The translations under genes were made by a program, and so were the position numbers. A stretch of DNA of 47,294 nt, from positions 1 to 47,294 of the forward strand of contig NZ_RAZG01000028.1 in NCBI RefSeq assembly GCF_003612565.1, read 5' to 3'. Source of the stretch: Roseburia sp. 1XD42-69 (GTDB taxonomy: Bacteria > Bacillota > Clostridia > Lachnospirales > Lachnospiraceae). This document shows positions 1 to 8,611 of the stretch, piece by piece (positions within the stretch are counted from its first letter, which is position 1; each line of letters opens with the position of its first letter). The notes under the pieces are model-generated. The model searched no databases, had not been told where the DNA came from, and was given only the letters and a program-made list of their open reading frames with translations.

Positions 1-150
1 ATGCTATTTTATTGCCAGTTTTTATTGAATTTTCAAGGTGCATCTGCGCTTATTCAAATGCGAAGTTTGAGTTAATAATATAACCAAAATAAGAGAGAAA
101 TAATATAACTGCTTTTGATATCACTTTTGTAACCTAAATCTATTATTCTA
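1..150. other. AT-rich region, no gene seen
   Basis: I see no credible coding sequence, RNA gene or repeat here. It lies downstream of the glucokinase terminator and is AT-rich throughout. Confidence 0.5.
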
Positions 151-152
151 TG

Positions 153-181
153 AAAAAGAGGCTATCTCAAATCAGATAGCC
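153..181 (-). terminator. Rho-independent terminator after glucokinase
   Basis: On the minus strand GGCTATCT and AGATAGCC pair (plus positions 174-181 and 160-167) around a six-base loop, followed by a U-run at 157-153. It lies about 30 bases after the glucokinase stop. Confidence 0.8.
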
Positions 182-210
182 CCTTCTACAAACCCGATAA
201 AGATAGGGCT

Positions 211-1149
211 CTACTCTAATATCATCTGCACGCACCCGTACATTCCAGCGTCGTTTCCCAACTTAGCCAGAGCGAATTCAGCCTCTTTACAGGCATGGAA
301 TGTTTTTTCGGAATAATATTTTTTTACCCTGTCTGTAACAATACTTCCCGCCTTTGAGACACCGCCTCCGATAACAAACACTTCCGGGTCTACCACACAG
401 GCAATCCCTGCCAGGGCGGTTCCCAAAATATTTGCCATCGTTTCTACCACTTCTCCGGCAACTTTATCCCCCGCTTTAGCCTCGTCAAATACATTCTTTG
501 CAGAGATATGCTGGAATTTTTTTAACGCTGTCTCCTCCTGTGTGGATGCAAGGGCCCTCTTTGCCAGACGAACCACTCCTGTGGCAGAAGCATACTGTTC
601 CAGACAGCCCCGTTTTCCGCAGCCGCAGGTTTCTGTTTCCGTCTCGTCCACCATGATATGTCCGATTTCCCCTCCGGCCCCGTGGCTTCCCGCCACGATT
701 TTTCCATCTACAATAATGCCGCCGCCAACTCCTGTTCCCAGAGTTACCATAACTACATTCCGATGGCCTTTTCCACCTCCCTGCCACATTTCTCCCAGGG
801 CTGCCACATTGGCATCATTTCCCACCTTGATTTTACATCCCATACGTTTTTCCATAACCTCTGCCACATTTACCTGGCCCCAGCCCAGATTGACACAGCA
901 CTGGACAACCCCCTGTGAGGTTACAGGGCCGGGAACGCCGATTCCGATTCCCTGCAAATCCTCCTTGCCAATTTTTTTCTCTTCCATCTTTTTCTCAATA
1001 GAAACGGCCACGTCGGGAAGCACATTTTCTCCGCTGTTCTCCTTGCGGGTTGGAATCTCCCACTTTTCCACCAGTACACCTGTGGTTTCAAACAAACCAA
1101 TTTTACAGGTAGTTCCCCCAATGTCCACGCCAAATCCATACTTTTTCAT
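211..1149 (-). CDS. glcK: ROK family glucokinase
   Basis: Predicted to phosphorylate glucose to glucose 6-phosphate with ATP in the cytoplasm. The 312-residue length is normal for bacterial ROK glucokinases. Visible motifs are the N-terminal phosphate-binding DIGGT (residues 9-13), GNDAN with the probable catalytic Asp (110-114), LGTGVGGG (137-144), EIGH (161-164) and the ROK zinc motif CGCGKRGCLEQ (175-185). The ATG start has a GGAG nine bases upstream. It follows the penicillin-binding protein gene on the same strand after about 130 bases and ends at a clear terminator. A different hexose or a purely regulatory role is less likely, because no N-terminal DNA-binding domain is present. Substrate assignment is from family knowledge. 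Confidence 0.9.
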   Translation of the reverse strand: MKKYGFGVDIGGTTCKIGLFETTGVLVEKWEIPTRKENSGENVLPDVAVSIEKKMEEKKIGKEDLQGIGIGVPGPVTSQGVVQCCVNLGWGQVNVAEVMEKRMGCKIKVGNDANVAALGEMWQGGGKGHRNVVMVTLGTGVGGGIIVDGKIVAGSHGAGGEIGHIMVDETETETCGCGKRGCLEQYASATGVVRLAKRALASTQEETALKKFQHISAKNVFDEAKAGDKVAGEVVETMANILGTALAGIACVVDPEVFVIGGGVSKAGSIVTDRVKKYYSEKTFHACKEAEFALAKLGNDAGMYGCVQMILE

Positions 1150-1228
1150 GCTTTCAATCTCCTATCCTTCCTTATTTTTCCAGCCTGCGTTGATTACAGG
1201 CACTTTCAACAATTCTATACGAAATACC

Positions 1229-1283
1229 CTAGCTTAACGTCTTCCAAATATAAAGTCGGGTTAATTTGGAGACGTTACACTAG
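1229..1283. repeat. Imperfect inverted repeat between PBP and glucokinase genes
   Basis: Arms at about 1229-1249 and 1264-1283 share an AACGTCT..CCAAAT core and end in CTAG on both sides. The PBP stop codon lies inside the right arm. No U-run follows, so this is not a textbook terminator. Confidence 0.5.
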
Positions 1284-3397
1284 CCATCTTGCAGCTCCCC
1301 GTCCCCTGGGGAAGAATTCTCTTGTAGAACATCTCCATCCCCATTGTCCGGGCTTTCCGGGGAATCCTCCCCCTGTTCCTGGGTTTCCCGCTGTAAATCC
1401 AGTTCCTTTTCATATGTGTCCGCCTGGACGTAGGGAAGAAATTCCACCGGTGCCAGACCCTGATGCCGGTTTTCCATAAAAGTATGCCAGATTTCTCCGG
1501 GATAGCTGGAGCCTGTGAGTCCCGGCAGTTTTTCCGGCATATCAAACCCCACCCAAATACTGGCGGTATAATACGGGGTATACCCTGCAAACCAGCCGTC
1601 TTTGTTATCGTTGGTGGTTCCTGTTTTTCCTGCGGAGGGCATATTGCTCACCCCCAACCCCCGGCCGGTTCCCTCCTGTATCACCGTCTGCATCATATTC
1701 GTTACCATACGGGCCGCCGTTGTCTTATATATCTTCTCAGCCTCCTGGGTGGTGGAAACCACTACATTTCCCTGGGCATCGGTAATTTTCACAATACAGG
1801 TAGGCATCCGGTAATCCCCGTCATTTTCCAATGTGGCATAAGCTGCCGCCATCTCCACGGGAGATGCACCGTTGGTCAATCCCCCAAGAGATGAGGTAAG
1901 ACGCTCGTCCTCCACTGCCAGTTTGGAAAAATTCATTGCCTTTAAATAGGAAAGTCCTACCTTTGGGGTAACCTCCTCAAAAAGCTGCCACGCCACCGAG
2001 TTTTTGGATTTTGCCAGGGCAGTGCGCAGAGTCATTTCCCCGCTGTACACCCCGTCCGCATTGGAAGGGCCATCCTCGATAGCCTGGTCCACCACAATGG
2101 AATCCGGCGTATACCCGCGCTCCAATATAGGGGTATATACAATTAAGGGCTTAATGGCGCTTCCCGGCTGACGGTAACTCTGGTATGCCCGGTTCAAAGT
2201 ATATCCGTCAAAGTCCTGGCTTCTGCCCCCCACAATGGCGCACACATAACCCGTTTCATTGTCAATGCAAACGCCGGCGCCCTGGAGTTTGTAAACCCCC
2301 TCTTCATTTACCTCTGTAAAATCTTTCAGTTTATCATCAATCGCCTGTTGAAGCTGTGTCTGGGCTTCCAAATCCATGGAAGTATAAATCCGGTATCCCG
2401 CAGTGTACAGCCGTTTCTGGCACTGCTCATACATATTGCTGTAGTTTTTCTGATATGCTTCCTTATCCTCTTTGGAGTTAAACTCCGTGCGGAAAGTAAA
2501 TCCGTCCTGTTCCATCAATAGCCGGATGGCGCAATAGTAGGTGTAAGTTTCCACATAATTATTTTTTTCTGTCTCCGGACGTTTCAGTTCAATTTCTTCC
2601 GCTTTTGCCAGATACATGGCGCTCTCTGAAATCTTACCATCCTCATACATATTTTTTAAAATCCTGTCTCTTCTCCCCAGGGTATTTTCAATATTTGTCA
2701 AGGGGTCATACAAAGTAGGATTATTTGGAATAGCGCATAAAAATGCAATTTGGGACAAATCCAACTGAGAAACTTCCTTATTAAAATAACCGATGCTTGC
2801 CGCCTGAATTCCATAATATCCATTGCCAAAATAAATATTATTAATGTAAAACTCCAGAATTTGATTTTTATTGTATTTCTTTTCCAGCTCTGTGGCAATA
2901 AACATCTCCTCCACCTTTCTCTCCCAGGTTTTATCCTGGTTTAGAAACACAGTACGGGAGAGCTGCTGGGTGATCGTGCTCCCTCCCTGGGTCACTTCCC
3001 CGTTTTCAATCATTGCCTTAATTGCCCTTATAATCGCCTTATAGTCAATTCCCTTATGCTGGTAAAATTTTTTATCCTCTATGCTCACAATGGCGGCTCC
3101 CACATCCACCGGCATCTGCTCATAGTCCAGATAATACACATCCTTTTCCCCTTTCAGGGTTGTAATTTTTTCCCCGTTTTTGTCGAATACCACGCTGGTT
3201 TGTGACGAGCGGAAAGTATTTTCATTGGAGGAGCGTACAAACTGCACCGCCTCATCTTTCATATCTGCTATCTGCTTTCCGTATCCGCCGTAGTAGTAAT
3301 ATGCCACGCCGCCTACCACAAGTATCATCAGCAAAAACTGCATCCAAACAAAAAACCAAAATAAACGGTATTTTTTCTTTTTCTTCTTTCGCGCCAT
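1280..3397 (-). CDS. Class A penicillin-binding protein (PBP1A-like)
   Basis: A bifunctional peptidoglycan synthase that polymerises lipid II and cross-links stem peptides outside the membrane. The 705-residue protein has a short Lys/Arg-rich cytoplasmic tail and one membrane anchor near residues 11-35. The GT51 transglycosylase domain shows ED..F..H.G at 107-116 and GGSTITQQL at 138-146. The transpeptidase domain has the catalytic SAIK (413-416), SKN (464-466) and KTG (591-593). The C-terminal 40 residues are acidic and rich in Glu, Gly, Asp and Ser. The ATG has GGAG four bases upstream. The gene is separated from spoVT by that gene's terminator, so it probably has its own promoter. All catalytic motifs look intact. 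Confidence 0.95.
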   Translation of the reverse strand: MARKKKKKKYRLFWFFVWMQFLLMILVVGGVAYYYYGGYGKQIADMKDEAVQFVRSSNENTFRSSQTSVVFDKNGEKITTLKGEKDVYYLDYEQMPVDVGAAIVSIEDKKFYQHKGIDYKAIIRAIKAMIENGEVTQGGSTITQQLSRTVFLNQDKTWERKVEEMFIATELEKKYNKNQILEFYINNIYFGNGYYGIQAASIGYFNKEVSQLDLSQIAFLCAIPNNPTLYDPLTNIENTLGRRDRILKNMYEDGKISESAMYLAKAEEIELKRPETEKNNYVETYTYYCAIRLLMEQDGFTFRTEFNSKEDKEAYQKNYSNMYEQCQKRLYTAGYRIYTSMDLEAQTQLQQAIDDKLKDFTEVNEEGVYKLQGAGVCIDNETGYVCAIVGGRSQDFDGYTLNRAYQSYRQPGSAIKPLIVYTPILERGYTPDSIVVDQAIEDGPSNADGVYSGEMTLRTALAKSKNSVAWQLFEEVTPKVGLSYLKAMNFSKLAVEDERLTSSLGGLTNGASPVEMAAAYATLENDGDYRMPTCIVKITDAQGNVVVSTTQEAEKIYKTTAARMVTNMMQTVIQEGTGRGLGVSNMPSAGKTGTTNDNKDGWFAGYTPYYTASIWVGFDMPEKLPGLTGSSYPGEIWHTFMENRHQGLAPVEFLPYVQADTYEKELDLQRETQEQGEDSPESPDNGDGDVLQENSSPGDGELQDG

Positions 3398-3483
3398 AGC
3401 TCTCCTTTATATCATTTCAATTTTCTGATATAGAAACTATTTTACACGTTTTAGACATATTATACAAGATAATTTCTGTGCAT

Positions 3484-3513
3484 AAAAAACAGAGCAGAGG
3501 TTTTCCCCTGCTC
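3484..3513 (-). terminator. Terminator after spoVT
   Basis: Stem GAGCAGGGG/CCTCTGCTC (plus 3505-3513 and 3492-3500) with a four-base loop and a downstream U-run at 3489-3484 on the minus strand. Confidence 0.8.
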
Positions 3514-3520
3514 CCTTCGC

Positions 3521-4069
3521 CTACTGCTCCATCTGTTTTCCCAAGAATCCCGCCGCTGTCACCGCCAGTTTCCGCTCCGTATCTCCCATGGAGCGCTTAT
3601 CATCTTTATTATAAAGCACCACCGCTCCAATCGCGTCCCCTTCACAGATTATAGTAGCAATGGCCTGGGAATGAAATTCCCCCGCATCATCCAGGGTAAC
3701 TTTTACAAAAGCGTCATCTTCTTTGCTTGCCACCCGGTCTTCCCTGTTCTCAATAATATTTTCCATCTGCTTACTAATTGGCTTTCCGTCAAACTCTTTC
3801 TTTCCGTTGCCCGCCACTGCCACTACATGGTCTCTGTCGGTAATGCAAACAAGATTTCCTGTGGTCTGGGCCAAGCTCTCCGCATACTGCCCGGCAAACT
3901 GTGAGAGCTCCCCGATGGGAGAATATTTTTTCAAAATAATCTCTCCCTGACGGTCTGTAAAAATCTCAAGCGGGTCCCCCTCCCGGATTCTAAGTGTCCT
4001 CCTGATTTCCTTTGGAACAACGACTCTTCCCAAATCGTCTATTCTTCGCACAATTCCTGTCGCCTTCAT
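3521..4069 (-). CDS. spoVT: Stage V sporulation regulator SpoVT
   Basis: An AbrB-superfamily transition-state regulator that tunes late forespore gene expression in spore formers. The 182-residue protein has the swapped-hairpin DNA-binding domain at residues 1-50 (MKATGIVRRIDDLGRVVVP, then KEIRRTLRI) and a GAF-like C-terminal domain from about residue 55, which is the SpoVT architecture and not that of short AbrB. The start has GGAGG nine bases upstream. It appears monocistronic, with its own terminator. A sequence resembling a sigma-G promoter lies about 75 bases upstream (see separate entry), which fits forespore expression. Function is from family knowledge. Confidence 0.95.
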   Translation of the reverse strand: MKATGIVRRIDDLGRVVVPKEIRRTLRIREGDPLEIFTDRQGEIILKKYSPIGELSQFAGQYAESLAQTTGNLVCITDRDHVVAVAGNGKKEFDGKPISKQMENIIENREDRVASKEDDAFVKVTLDDAGEFHSQAIATIICEGDAIGAVVLYNKDDKRSMGDTERKLAVTAAGFLGKQMEQ

Positions 4070-4141
4070 TTTCTGATTCCTCCGTATTCTTCCATTGTCT
4101 CGTAAAATTTACTTATTTAATCATGATTTCTTTTGTTTTGT

Positions 4142-4170
4142 TAGTATCTGTAAGAATTAGAAAAATATGC
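4142..4170 (-). promoter_or_regulatory. Candidate sigma-G-type promoter of spoVT
   Basis: On the minus strand GCATA (plus 4166-4170) is followed after 17 bases by GATACTA (plus 4142-4148). This resembles the forespore consensus GNATR-17/18-CATNNTA apart from the first -10 base. The match is by eye only. Confidence 0.4.
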
Positions 4171-4185
4171 ACAGGCATTTTATTT

Positions 4186-5244
4186 TTATATTTCCTTCCA
4201 CTTCCGTTCTATATCTGCCACTAAAGCAAGTTGACAGCGGCAACGGTCTACATTATGTTTCTCCCTCGTCACCTTAAAGTAAGTATCACCGGAAAGATAA
4301 TCCGTTAAAAAACGCATCCCGCACTCTAAGGTCATCATCTTAGCCCCCATGGGAAGCATACGAATTTCATTTTCCGTAAGACTCCCCTGGCACCCTTCTA
4401 AAAACCCTTTTTTGTACGCCTCATAGAGCTTAAGGGAAAGGGATACCTTATCCAAATCCTGTTCATCTTCTGCCGCTGTATTAGCTCCAAAGCGGATAGC
4501 ATCTCCAAAATCATGAACGGAAAGCCCAGGCATCACCGTGTCTAAATCGATGACACAAAGTGCCTTATGGCTCTGGCCATCCAGCATTACATTATTCAGT
4601 TTCGTATCATTATGGGTGACACGAAGGGGCAGCTCCCCTCTCTTTAACATATCATCCAAAAGGGACATCTCTTCCCTTCGCTGGCAGATAAAGTCAATTT
4701 CTTTTTTAACTTCCTCTACTCTACCGCAAATATCCTGCTCTACTGTTTTTTCAAAAATCCGAAACCGCTTTGCGGTATTGTGGAAATCAGGGATAACCCA
4801 GTGCAGTGTCTCCGCCGGAAAATCCCGAAGCATAGACTGAAAACGCCCAAAGGCAATGCCGCTCTCATAAAAATCCGAGAGCTGATCTGCAGCATTTAAA
4901 GTGACTGCATCCTCGATAAATACATATACTCTCCAGTAGTTCCCCTCTTCATCCTTAAAATAACTTTTTCCATCTAATGCCGGCACAGGGGTCAAAGTCT
5001 CTCTTTCTGGATTTCCCCCGTTTTTTCCAATCATATCCTTTAAATATAAAGTAACTTTAACAATATTCTCCATCAGCTCTTCCGGATGGGGAAATACATT
5101 TTTATTTATCCCCTGTAAGATATACCGCTCTTTTCCGGAGGTTTTCGCCAAAAAAGTCTGATTGATATGTCCCTGTCCATAGGGCTCTGCCGATACCGCC
5201 GGAAATTTTAACTGAAACTGCTGTAAAATTTTTTCCTTCTCCAT
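4186..5244 (-). CDS. APH-fold small-molecule (sugar-type) kinase
   Basis: A 352-residue phosphotransferase of the aminoglycoside-phosphotransferase/choline-kinase fold. The catalytic loop VTHNDTKLNNVMLD (about residues 208-221) has the HxDxxxxN pattern and is followed by VIDLDTVMPG with the metal-binding Asp. Relatives include N-acetylhexosamine 1-kinases (NahK) and proteins often labelled mucin desulfatase. It starts 19 bases after the nucleotidyltransferase gene, so the pair may activate a sugar first to sugar 1-phosphate and then to NDP-sugar. That pairing is an inference. The gene is last in a possible extension of the riboflavin operon. Only a weak four-base-pair hairpin follows it. Confidence 0.75.
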   Translation of the reverse strand: MEKEKILQQFQLKFPAVSAEPYGQGHINQTFLAKTSGKERYILQGINKNVFPHPEELMENIVKVTLYLKDMIGKNGGNPERETLTPVPALDGKSYFKDEEGNYWRVYVFIEDAVTLNAADQLSDFYESGIAFGRFQSMLRDFPAETLHWVIPDFHNTAKRFRIFEKTVEQDICGRVEEVKKEIDFICQRREEMSLLDDMLKRGELPLRVTHNDTKLNNVMLDGQSHKALCVIDLDTVMPGLSVHDFGDAIRFGANTAAEDEQDLDKVSLSLKLYEAYKKGFLEGCQGSLTENEIRMLPMGAKMMTLECGMRFLTDYLSGDTYFKVTREKHNVDRCRCQLALVADIERKWKEI

Positions 5245-5263
5245 AAAATATCCCCCAATTCTC

Positions 5264-6187
5264 TTAATCTTCCCACAGCTGGCAGGGATAAACCCCTTTC
5301 TTCTTAAAATCTGAAATTGCCTGCATTACAATCCCTTTATCTTCCTGATAGGTAACGCCGTACCAGCGGTCCTCGGATTTCAGCACCTTAACCTTGGCCT
5401 TCCCCTCTTCCATAAGCTCCTCCACGGCAAAGGGAAGGAAAAACTCACATTTCAAAGGATTTTTTTTCAGGTTATCCTGTAAGAACACCGGAAATCCCTT
5501 CTCAAGCTCTCCCATCATCCCCGCTGAAAATCCCCAAAGATTCATGGAAACGATAGTCCCGTCCGGAAGCTTCTCCCATGTCTTACCCTCGTCTTCCGTA
5601 TACGCCGGGGAATCCCCATGTTTTTCAATACGGGTTCTCTCATGAATATCTGTCAAAAATCCCTGGTCATCCACCTGGCACACACCTCTGGCCACATGTC
5701 CATTTTCCGTAAGGGTATTCTTAAGAAGATATCCCACCATGGCAAACTGGTACATATCTTTTTCCTCATTTGAATCAAGATAGTCATAAATCATTTGAAA
5801 AGCGCCTCTGCCATAAAAATCGTCTGCATTAATCACCGCAAAAGGCCCATGGACTTTATCTTTGCAGGAGAGCACAGCATGGCCCGTTCCAAAAGGCTTT
5901 TCCCTTCCCTCAGGAACCTTAAAGCCTTCCGGCAGATTATCAAGTTCCTGATACACGTACTCCACCTGAATCTTTTTGCTCATGCGATTTCCTATACGTT
6001 CTTTAAATAAGGATTCATTCTCTTTCTTAATTATAAATATAACTTTTTCAAATCCTGCCAGCATGGCATCGTACACAGAGAAATCCAAAATCACATGGCC
6101 ATAGTCATCCATAGGGTCCATCTGCTTTAATCCGCCGTAACGGCTTCCCATACCTGCCGCCATAACTACTAATACAGGTTTTTCCAT
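5264..6187 (-). CDS. Sugar-phosphate nucleotidyltransferase family protein
   Basis: A 307-residue GT-A-fold NTP transferase. The N-terminal nucleotide loop reads AAGMGSRYGGLKQMDP (about residues 10-25), and a metal-binding NADDFYG lies near 120-126. Such enzymes join a sugar 1-phosphate to an NTP. The exact sugar and base cannot be told from the sequence. The start codon lies 12 bases after the ribH stop with AAGGAGG in the gap, so translation after ribH is likely on one mRNA. The next gene is a sugar-type kinase, which supports a two-step activation pathway. I found no terminator between ribH and this gene. Confidence 0.75.
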   Translation of the reverse strand: MEKPVLVVMAAGMGSRYGGLKQMDPMDDYGHVILDFSVYDAMLAGFEKVIFIIKKENESLFKERIGNRMSKKIQVEYVYQELDNLPEGFKVPEGREKPFGTGHAVLSCKDKVHGPFAVINADDFYGRGAFQMIYDYLDSNEEKDMYQFAMVGYLLKNTLTENGHVARGVCQVDDQGFLTDIHERTRIEKHGDSPAYTEDEGKTWEKLPDGTIVSMNLWGFSAGMMGELEKGFPVFLQDNLKKNPLKCEFFLPFAVEELMEEGKAKVKVLKSEDRWYGVTYQEDKGIVMQAISDFKKKGVYPCQLWED

Positions 6188-6199
6188 ACACAGACCTCC

Positions 6200-6667
6200 T
6201 TATTTATCAATTTCACGAATCAGGTTAATCATCTCGATTGCCCCTGTTGCGCACTCAAATCCCTTATTTCCCGCTTTGCTTCCCGCCCGCTCAATAGCCT
6301 GCTCAATATTATCTGTGGTTAAGATGCCAAACATAACAGGAATCTCTGCGTTTAAAGATACCTGTGCAATTCCCTTTGACACTTCACTGCACACATAGTC
6401 ATAATGGGACGTGGCTCCCCGAATCACCGCCCCAAGGCAGAGCACTGCATCATATTTTCCGCTCTTTGCCATTTTTGATGCGATTAAGGGAATCTCAAAA
6501 GCCCCGGGCACCCAGGCCACGTCAATGTTATCCTCATTTACATTGTGGCGCTGCAGACCATCAATGGCTCCTCCTAAAAGCCTGGATGTAATAAAATCAT
6601 TAAATCTTGCTACAACAATTCCAATTTTCACATCACCTGCTACAATTTTTCCTTCAAATGTGTTCAT
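6200..6667 (-). CDS. ribH: 6,7-dimethyl-8-ribityllumazine synthase
   Basis: Condenses 5-amino-6-ribitylamino-uracil with 3,4-dihydroxy-2-butanone 4-phosphate in the penultimate step of riboflavin synthesis. The 155-residue size is normal. [19 protein letters not shown] near the N-terminus, WVPGAFEIP and [14 protein letters not shown] are typical lumazine synthase blocks. I chose the second ATG: the first, two codons upstream, is only one base from the GGAG, while the second is seven bases away. It lies in the ribDE-BA-H operon, about 50 bases after ribBA, and is followed within 12 bases by a nucleotidyltransferase gene. Confidence 0.95.
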   Translation of the reverse strand: MNTFEGKIVAGDVKIGIVVARFNDFITSRLLGGAIDGLQRHNVNEDNIDVAWVPGAFEIPLIASKMAKSGKYDAVLCLGAVIRGATSHYDYVCSEVSKGIAQVSLNAEIPVMFGILTTDNIEQAIERAGSKAGNKGFECATGAIEMINLIREIDK

Positions 6668-6716
6668 AATCATTCTCCTTTACTTTTCCTTGTTTTATAT
6701 AATTGTATTTTAATTT

Positions 6717-7919
6717 TTATCTATAATTCAGCATATGCCCCATCTTTTTCTGCTTTGTCTTCATGTAATAGGCATCGAAGGGCGTAAGTTCCATCTGAAT
6801 GGGCACACGCTCCGCTATGCTTAATCCAAACTCGGAGAGCCCCTCAATTTTCTGAGGGTTATTGGTGAGAAGCCTTAAGCTCTTTGCCCCCAGATCCCGA
6901 AGTATCTGGGAACCAATATAATACTCCCGCAAGTCCTCGTCAAATCCCAGGGCTAGATTTGCCTCCACCGTATCCATACCCTGTTCCTGGAGTTCATAAG
7001 CCTTTAATTTATTAATCAGCCCAATTCCCCGGCCCTCCTGGCGCAGATACAAAAGAATTCCTCTTCCCTCCGCCTCAATCTGCTTTAAGGCAGAGGTAAG
7101 CTGCTCTCCGCAGTCGCAGCGCAGAGAGCCGAAGGTATCCCCTGTCATGCACTCGGAGTGGACACGGCACAAAACATTCTCCCCGTCCCCGATTTCTCCT
7201 TTTACCAGGGCCACATGATGTTCCCCGTTTAATTTGTTGATGTATCCGTAGGCTGTAAATTCTCCGTACTTGGTGGGCATTTTTACCTTTGCCTCACACT
7301 CAATTAACTTCTCGTGGATTTTTCTGTACTCCTGCAGCGCACGGATCGTCACCATTTTAATCTGAAATTTTTCTGCCAGGCTTTGCAGTTCCGGCGTGCG
7401 CATCATGGTGCCGTCATCCCGCATAATCTCACAGCAAAGGCCGCACTCTTTTAAACCTGCCAGCCGCATAAAATCAATGGTGGCTTCCGTGTGGCCGTTA
7501 CGCTCCAACACCCCGTTTTTCTTGGCCAGAAGGGGAAACATATGCCCGGGCCGCCTAAAGTCCTCCGGCCTTGCAGTATCCTCCACACATTTTCTGGCGG
7601 TAAGCCCCCGCTCTGCGGCGGAGATGCCCGTGGTAGTCTCCATGGCGTCAATAGACACGGTAAATGCCGTCTCATGATTGTCTGTATTCTCCGTTACCAT
7701 CTGGGGCAGCATAAGTTTTTTCACCAATTTCTCCCCCATGGGCATACAGATCAGCCCTTTCCCATGCATGGCCATAAAATTTACATTCTCTGTAGTTGCA
7801 AACTCCGCAGCACAGATAAAGTCCCCCTCATTTTCCCTGTCCTCGTCATCCGTCACCAAAATTACTTTTCCATTGCGAAGCTCCTCAACCGCTTCCTCAA
7901 TGCTGCTGTACTGAAACAT
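6717..7919 (-). CDS. ribBA: Bifunctional DHBP synthase / GTP cyclohydrolase II
   Basis: Supplies both precursors of riboflavin: the N-terminal half makes 3,4-dihydroxy-2-butanone 4-phosphate from ribulose 5-phosphate, and the C-terminal half opens GTP. The 400-residue fusion shows [11 protein letters not shown] near residue 25 and RRPGHMFPL near residue 125 (RibB). The RibA half has [17 protein letters not shown] with the zinc cysteines near residues 255-270 and RQEGRGIGL near 305. The second ATG is preferred because AGGAGG lies seven bases upstream; the earlier ATG abuts it. It is third in the rib operon, 44 bases after ribE. Confidence 0.95.
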   Translation of the reverse strand: MFQYSSIEEAVEELRNGKVILVTDDEDRENEGDFICAAEFATTENVNFMAMHGKGLICMPMGEKLVKKLMLPQMVTENTDNHETAFTVSIDAMETTTGISAAERGLTARKCVEDTARPEDFRRPGHMFPLLAKKNGVLERNGHTEATIDFMRLAGLKECGLCCEIMRDDGTMMRTPELQSLAEKFQIKMVTIRALQEYRKIHEKLIECEAKVKMPTKYGEFTAYGYINKLNGEHHVALVKGEIGDGENVLCRVHSECMTGDTFGSLRCDCGEQLTSALKQIEAEGRGILLYLRQEGRGIGLINKLKAYELQEQGMDTVEANLALGFDEDLREYYIGSQILRDLGAKSLRLLTNNPQKIEGLSEFGLSIAERVPIQMELTPFDAYYMKTKQKKMGHMLNYR

Positions 7920-7963
7920 ATCCATTCCTCCTGATTTTTACATATTATATCTTTCTTTAACTT

Positions 7964-8611
7964 TTAAAATCCTGCCCCGAACAATAAGTCTTTTGTCAAA
8001 GTGCTTTTCCCCTTCTCCGGCTCTTTGGGCTGCATAAGCTTCTCCACATATTTTCCAATAATATCATTTTCCAGATTCACCGTATCCCCCGCTTTCTTTT
8101 CCCCCAAAACAGTCTCCCCCAGGGTGTGGGGAATGATGGACACGGAAAAACTGTTTTCCGTCACAAGGGCCACGGTAAGGGATGTTCCGTCAATGGCAAT
8201 GGAACCCTTCTCCACAATATACCGCATTACCTCTTTTGGGGTATCCACCGTGTACCACACGGCGTTCTGTTCCCGCCAGACTTTTTTTATCTTTCCTGTC
8301 CCGTCAATATGCCCGGACACGATATGCCCGCCAAATCTTCCGTCCATTGCCATGGCACGTTCCAGATTCACCCGGCTTCCCGGGGCTAACTGTCCTAAAT
8401 TGCTGCGCTTTAAAGTCTCCGGCATCACATCCGCCGTAAATCCATTGCCGTGAAGTTCCACCACGGTAAGGCACACGCCGTTCACCGCAATGCTGTCCCC
8501 TATTTTTGTGCCTTCCAGCACCTTATGCGCCTTTAACTGTATTTTCCCGGAAGTACTTCCCGATTCCACCCGCACCATACTGCCCATTTCTTCTATGATT
8601 CCTGTGAACAA
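7964..8611 (-). CDS. ribE: Riboflavin synthase, alpha subunit
   Basis: Dismutates two lumazine molecules to riboflavin. The 215-residue protein consists of two lumazine-binding repeats (about 1-95 and 96-190). It has the N-terminal FTGIIEEMG and two repeated segments, DSIAVNGVCLTV and GSIAIDGTSLTV. I place the start at a TTG, giving MFTGIIEE as in homologues. GGAGG lies seven bases before it. A GTG five codons upstream would add an atypical MGGGG leader and remove the ribosome site. The start overlaps the end of ribD by 19 bases, which suggests translational coupling. Confidence 0.93.
   Translation of the reverse strand: MFTGIIEEMGSMVRVESGSTSGKIQLKAHKVLEGTKIGDSIAVNGVCLTVVELHGNGFTADVMPETLKRSNLGQLAPGSRVNLERAMAMDGRFGGHIVSGHIDGTGKIKKVWREQNAVWYTVDTPKEVMRYIVEKGSIAIDGTSLTVALVTENSFSVSIIPHTLGETVLGEKKAGDTVNLENDIIGKYVEKLMQPKEPEKGKSTLTKDLLFGAGF

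Noticed and set aside
4149-4185. Strong terminator after the APH-fold kinase gene
   Set aside because: Only a four-base-pair hairpin before a short T-run is present; too weak to claim.
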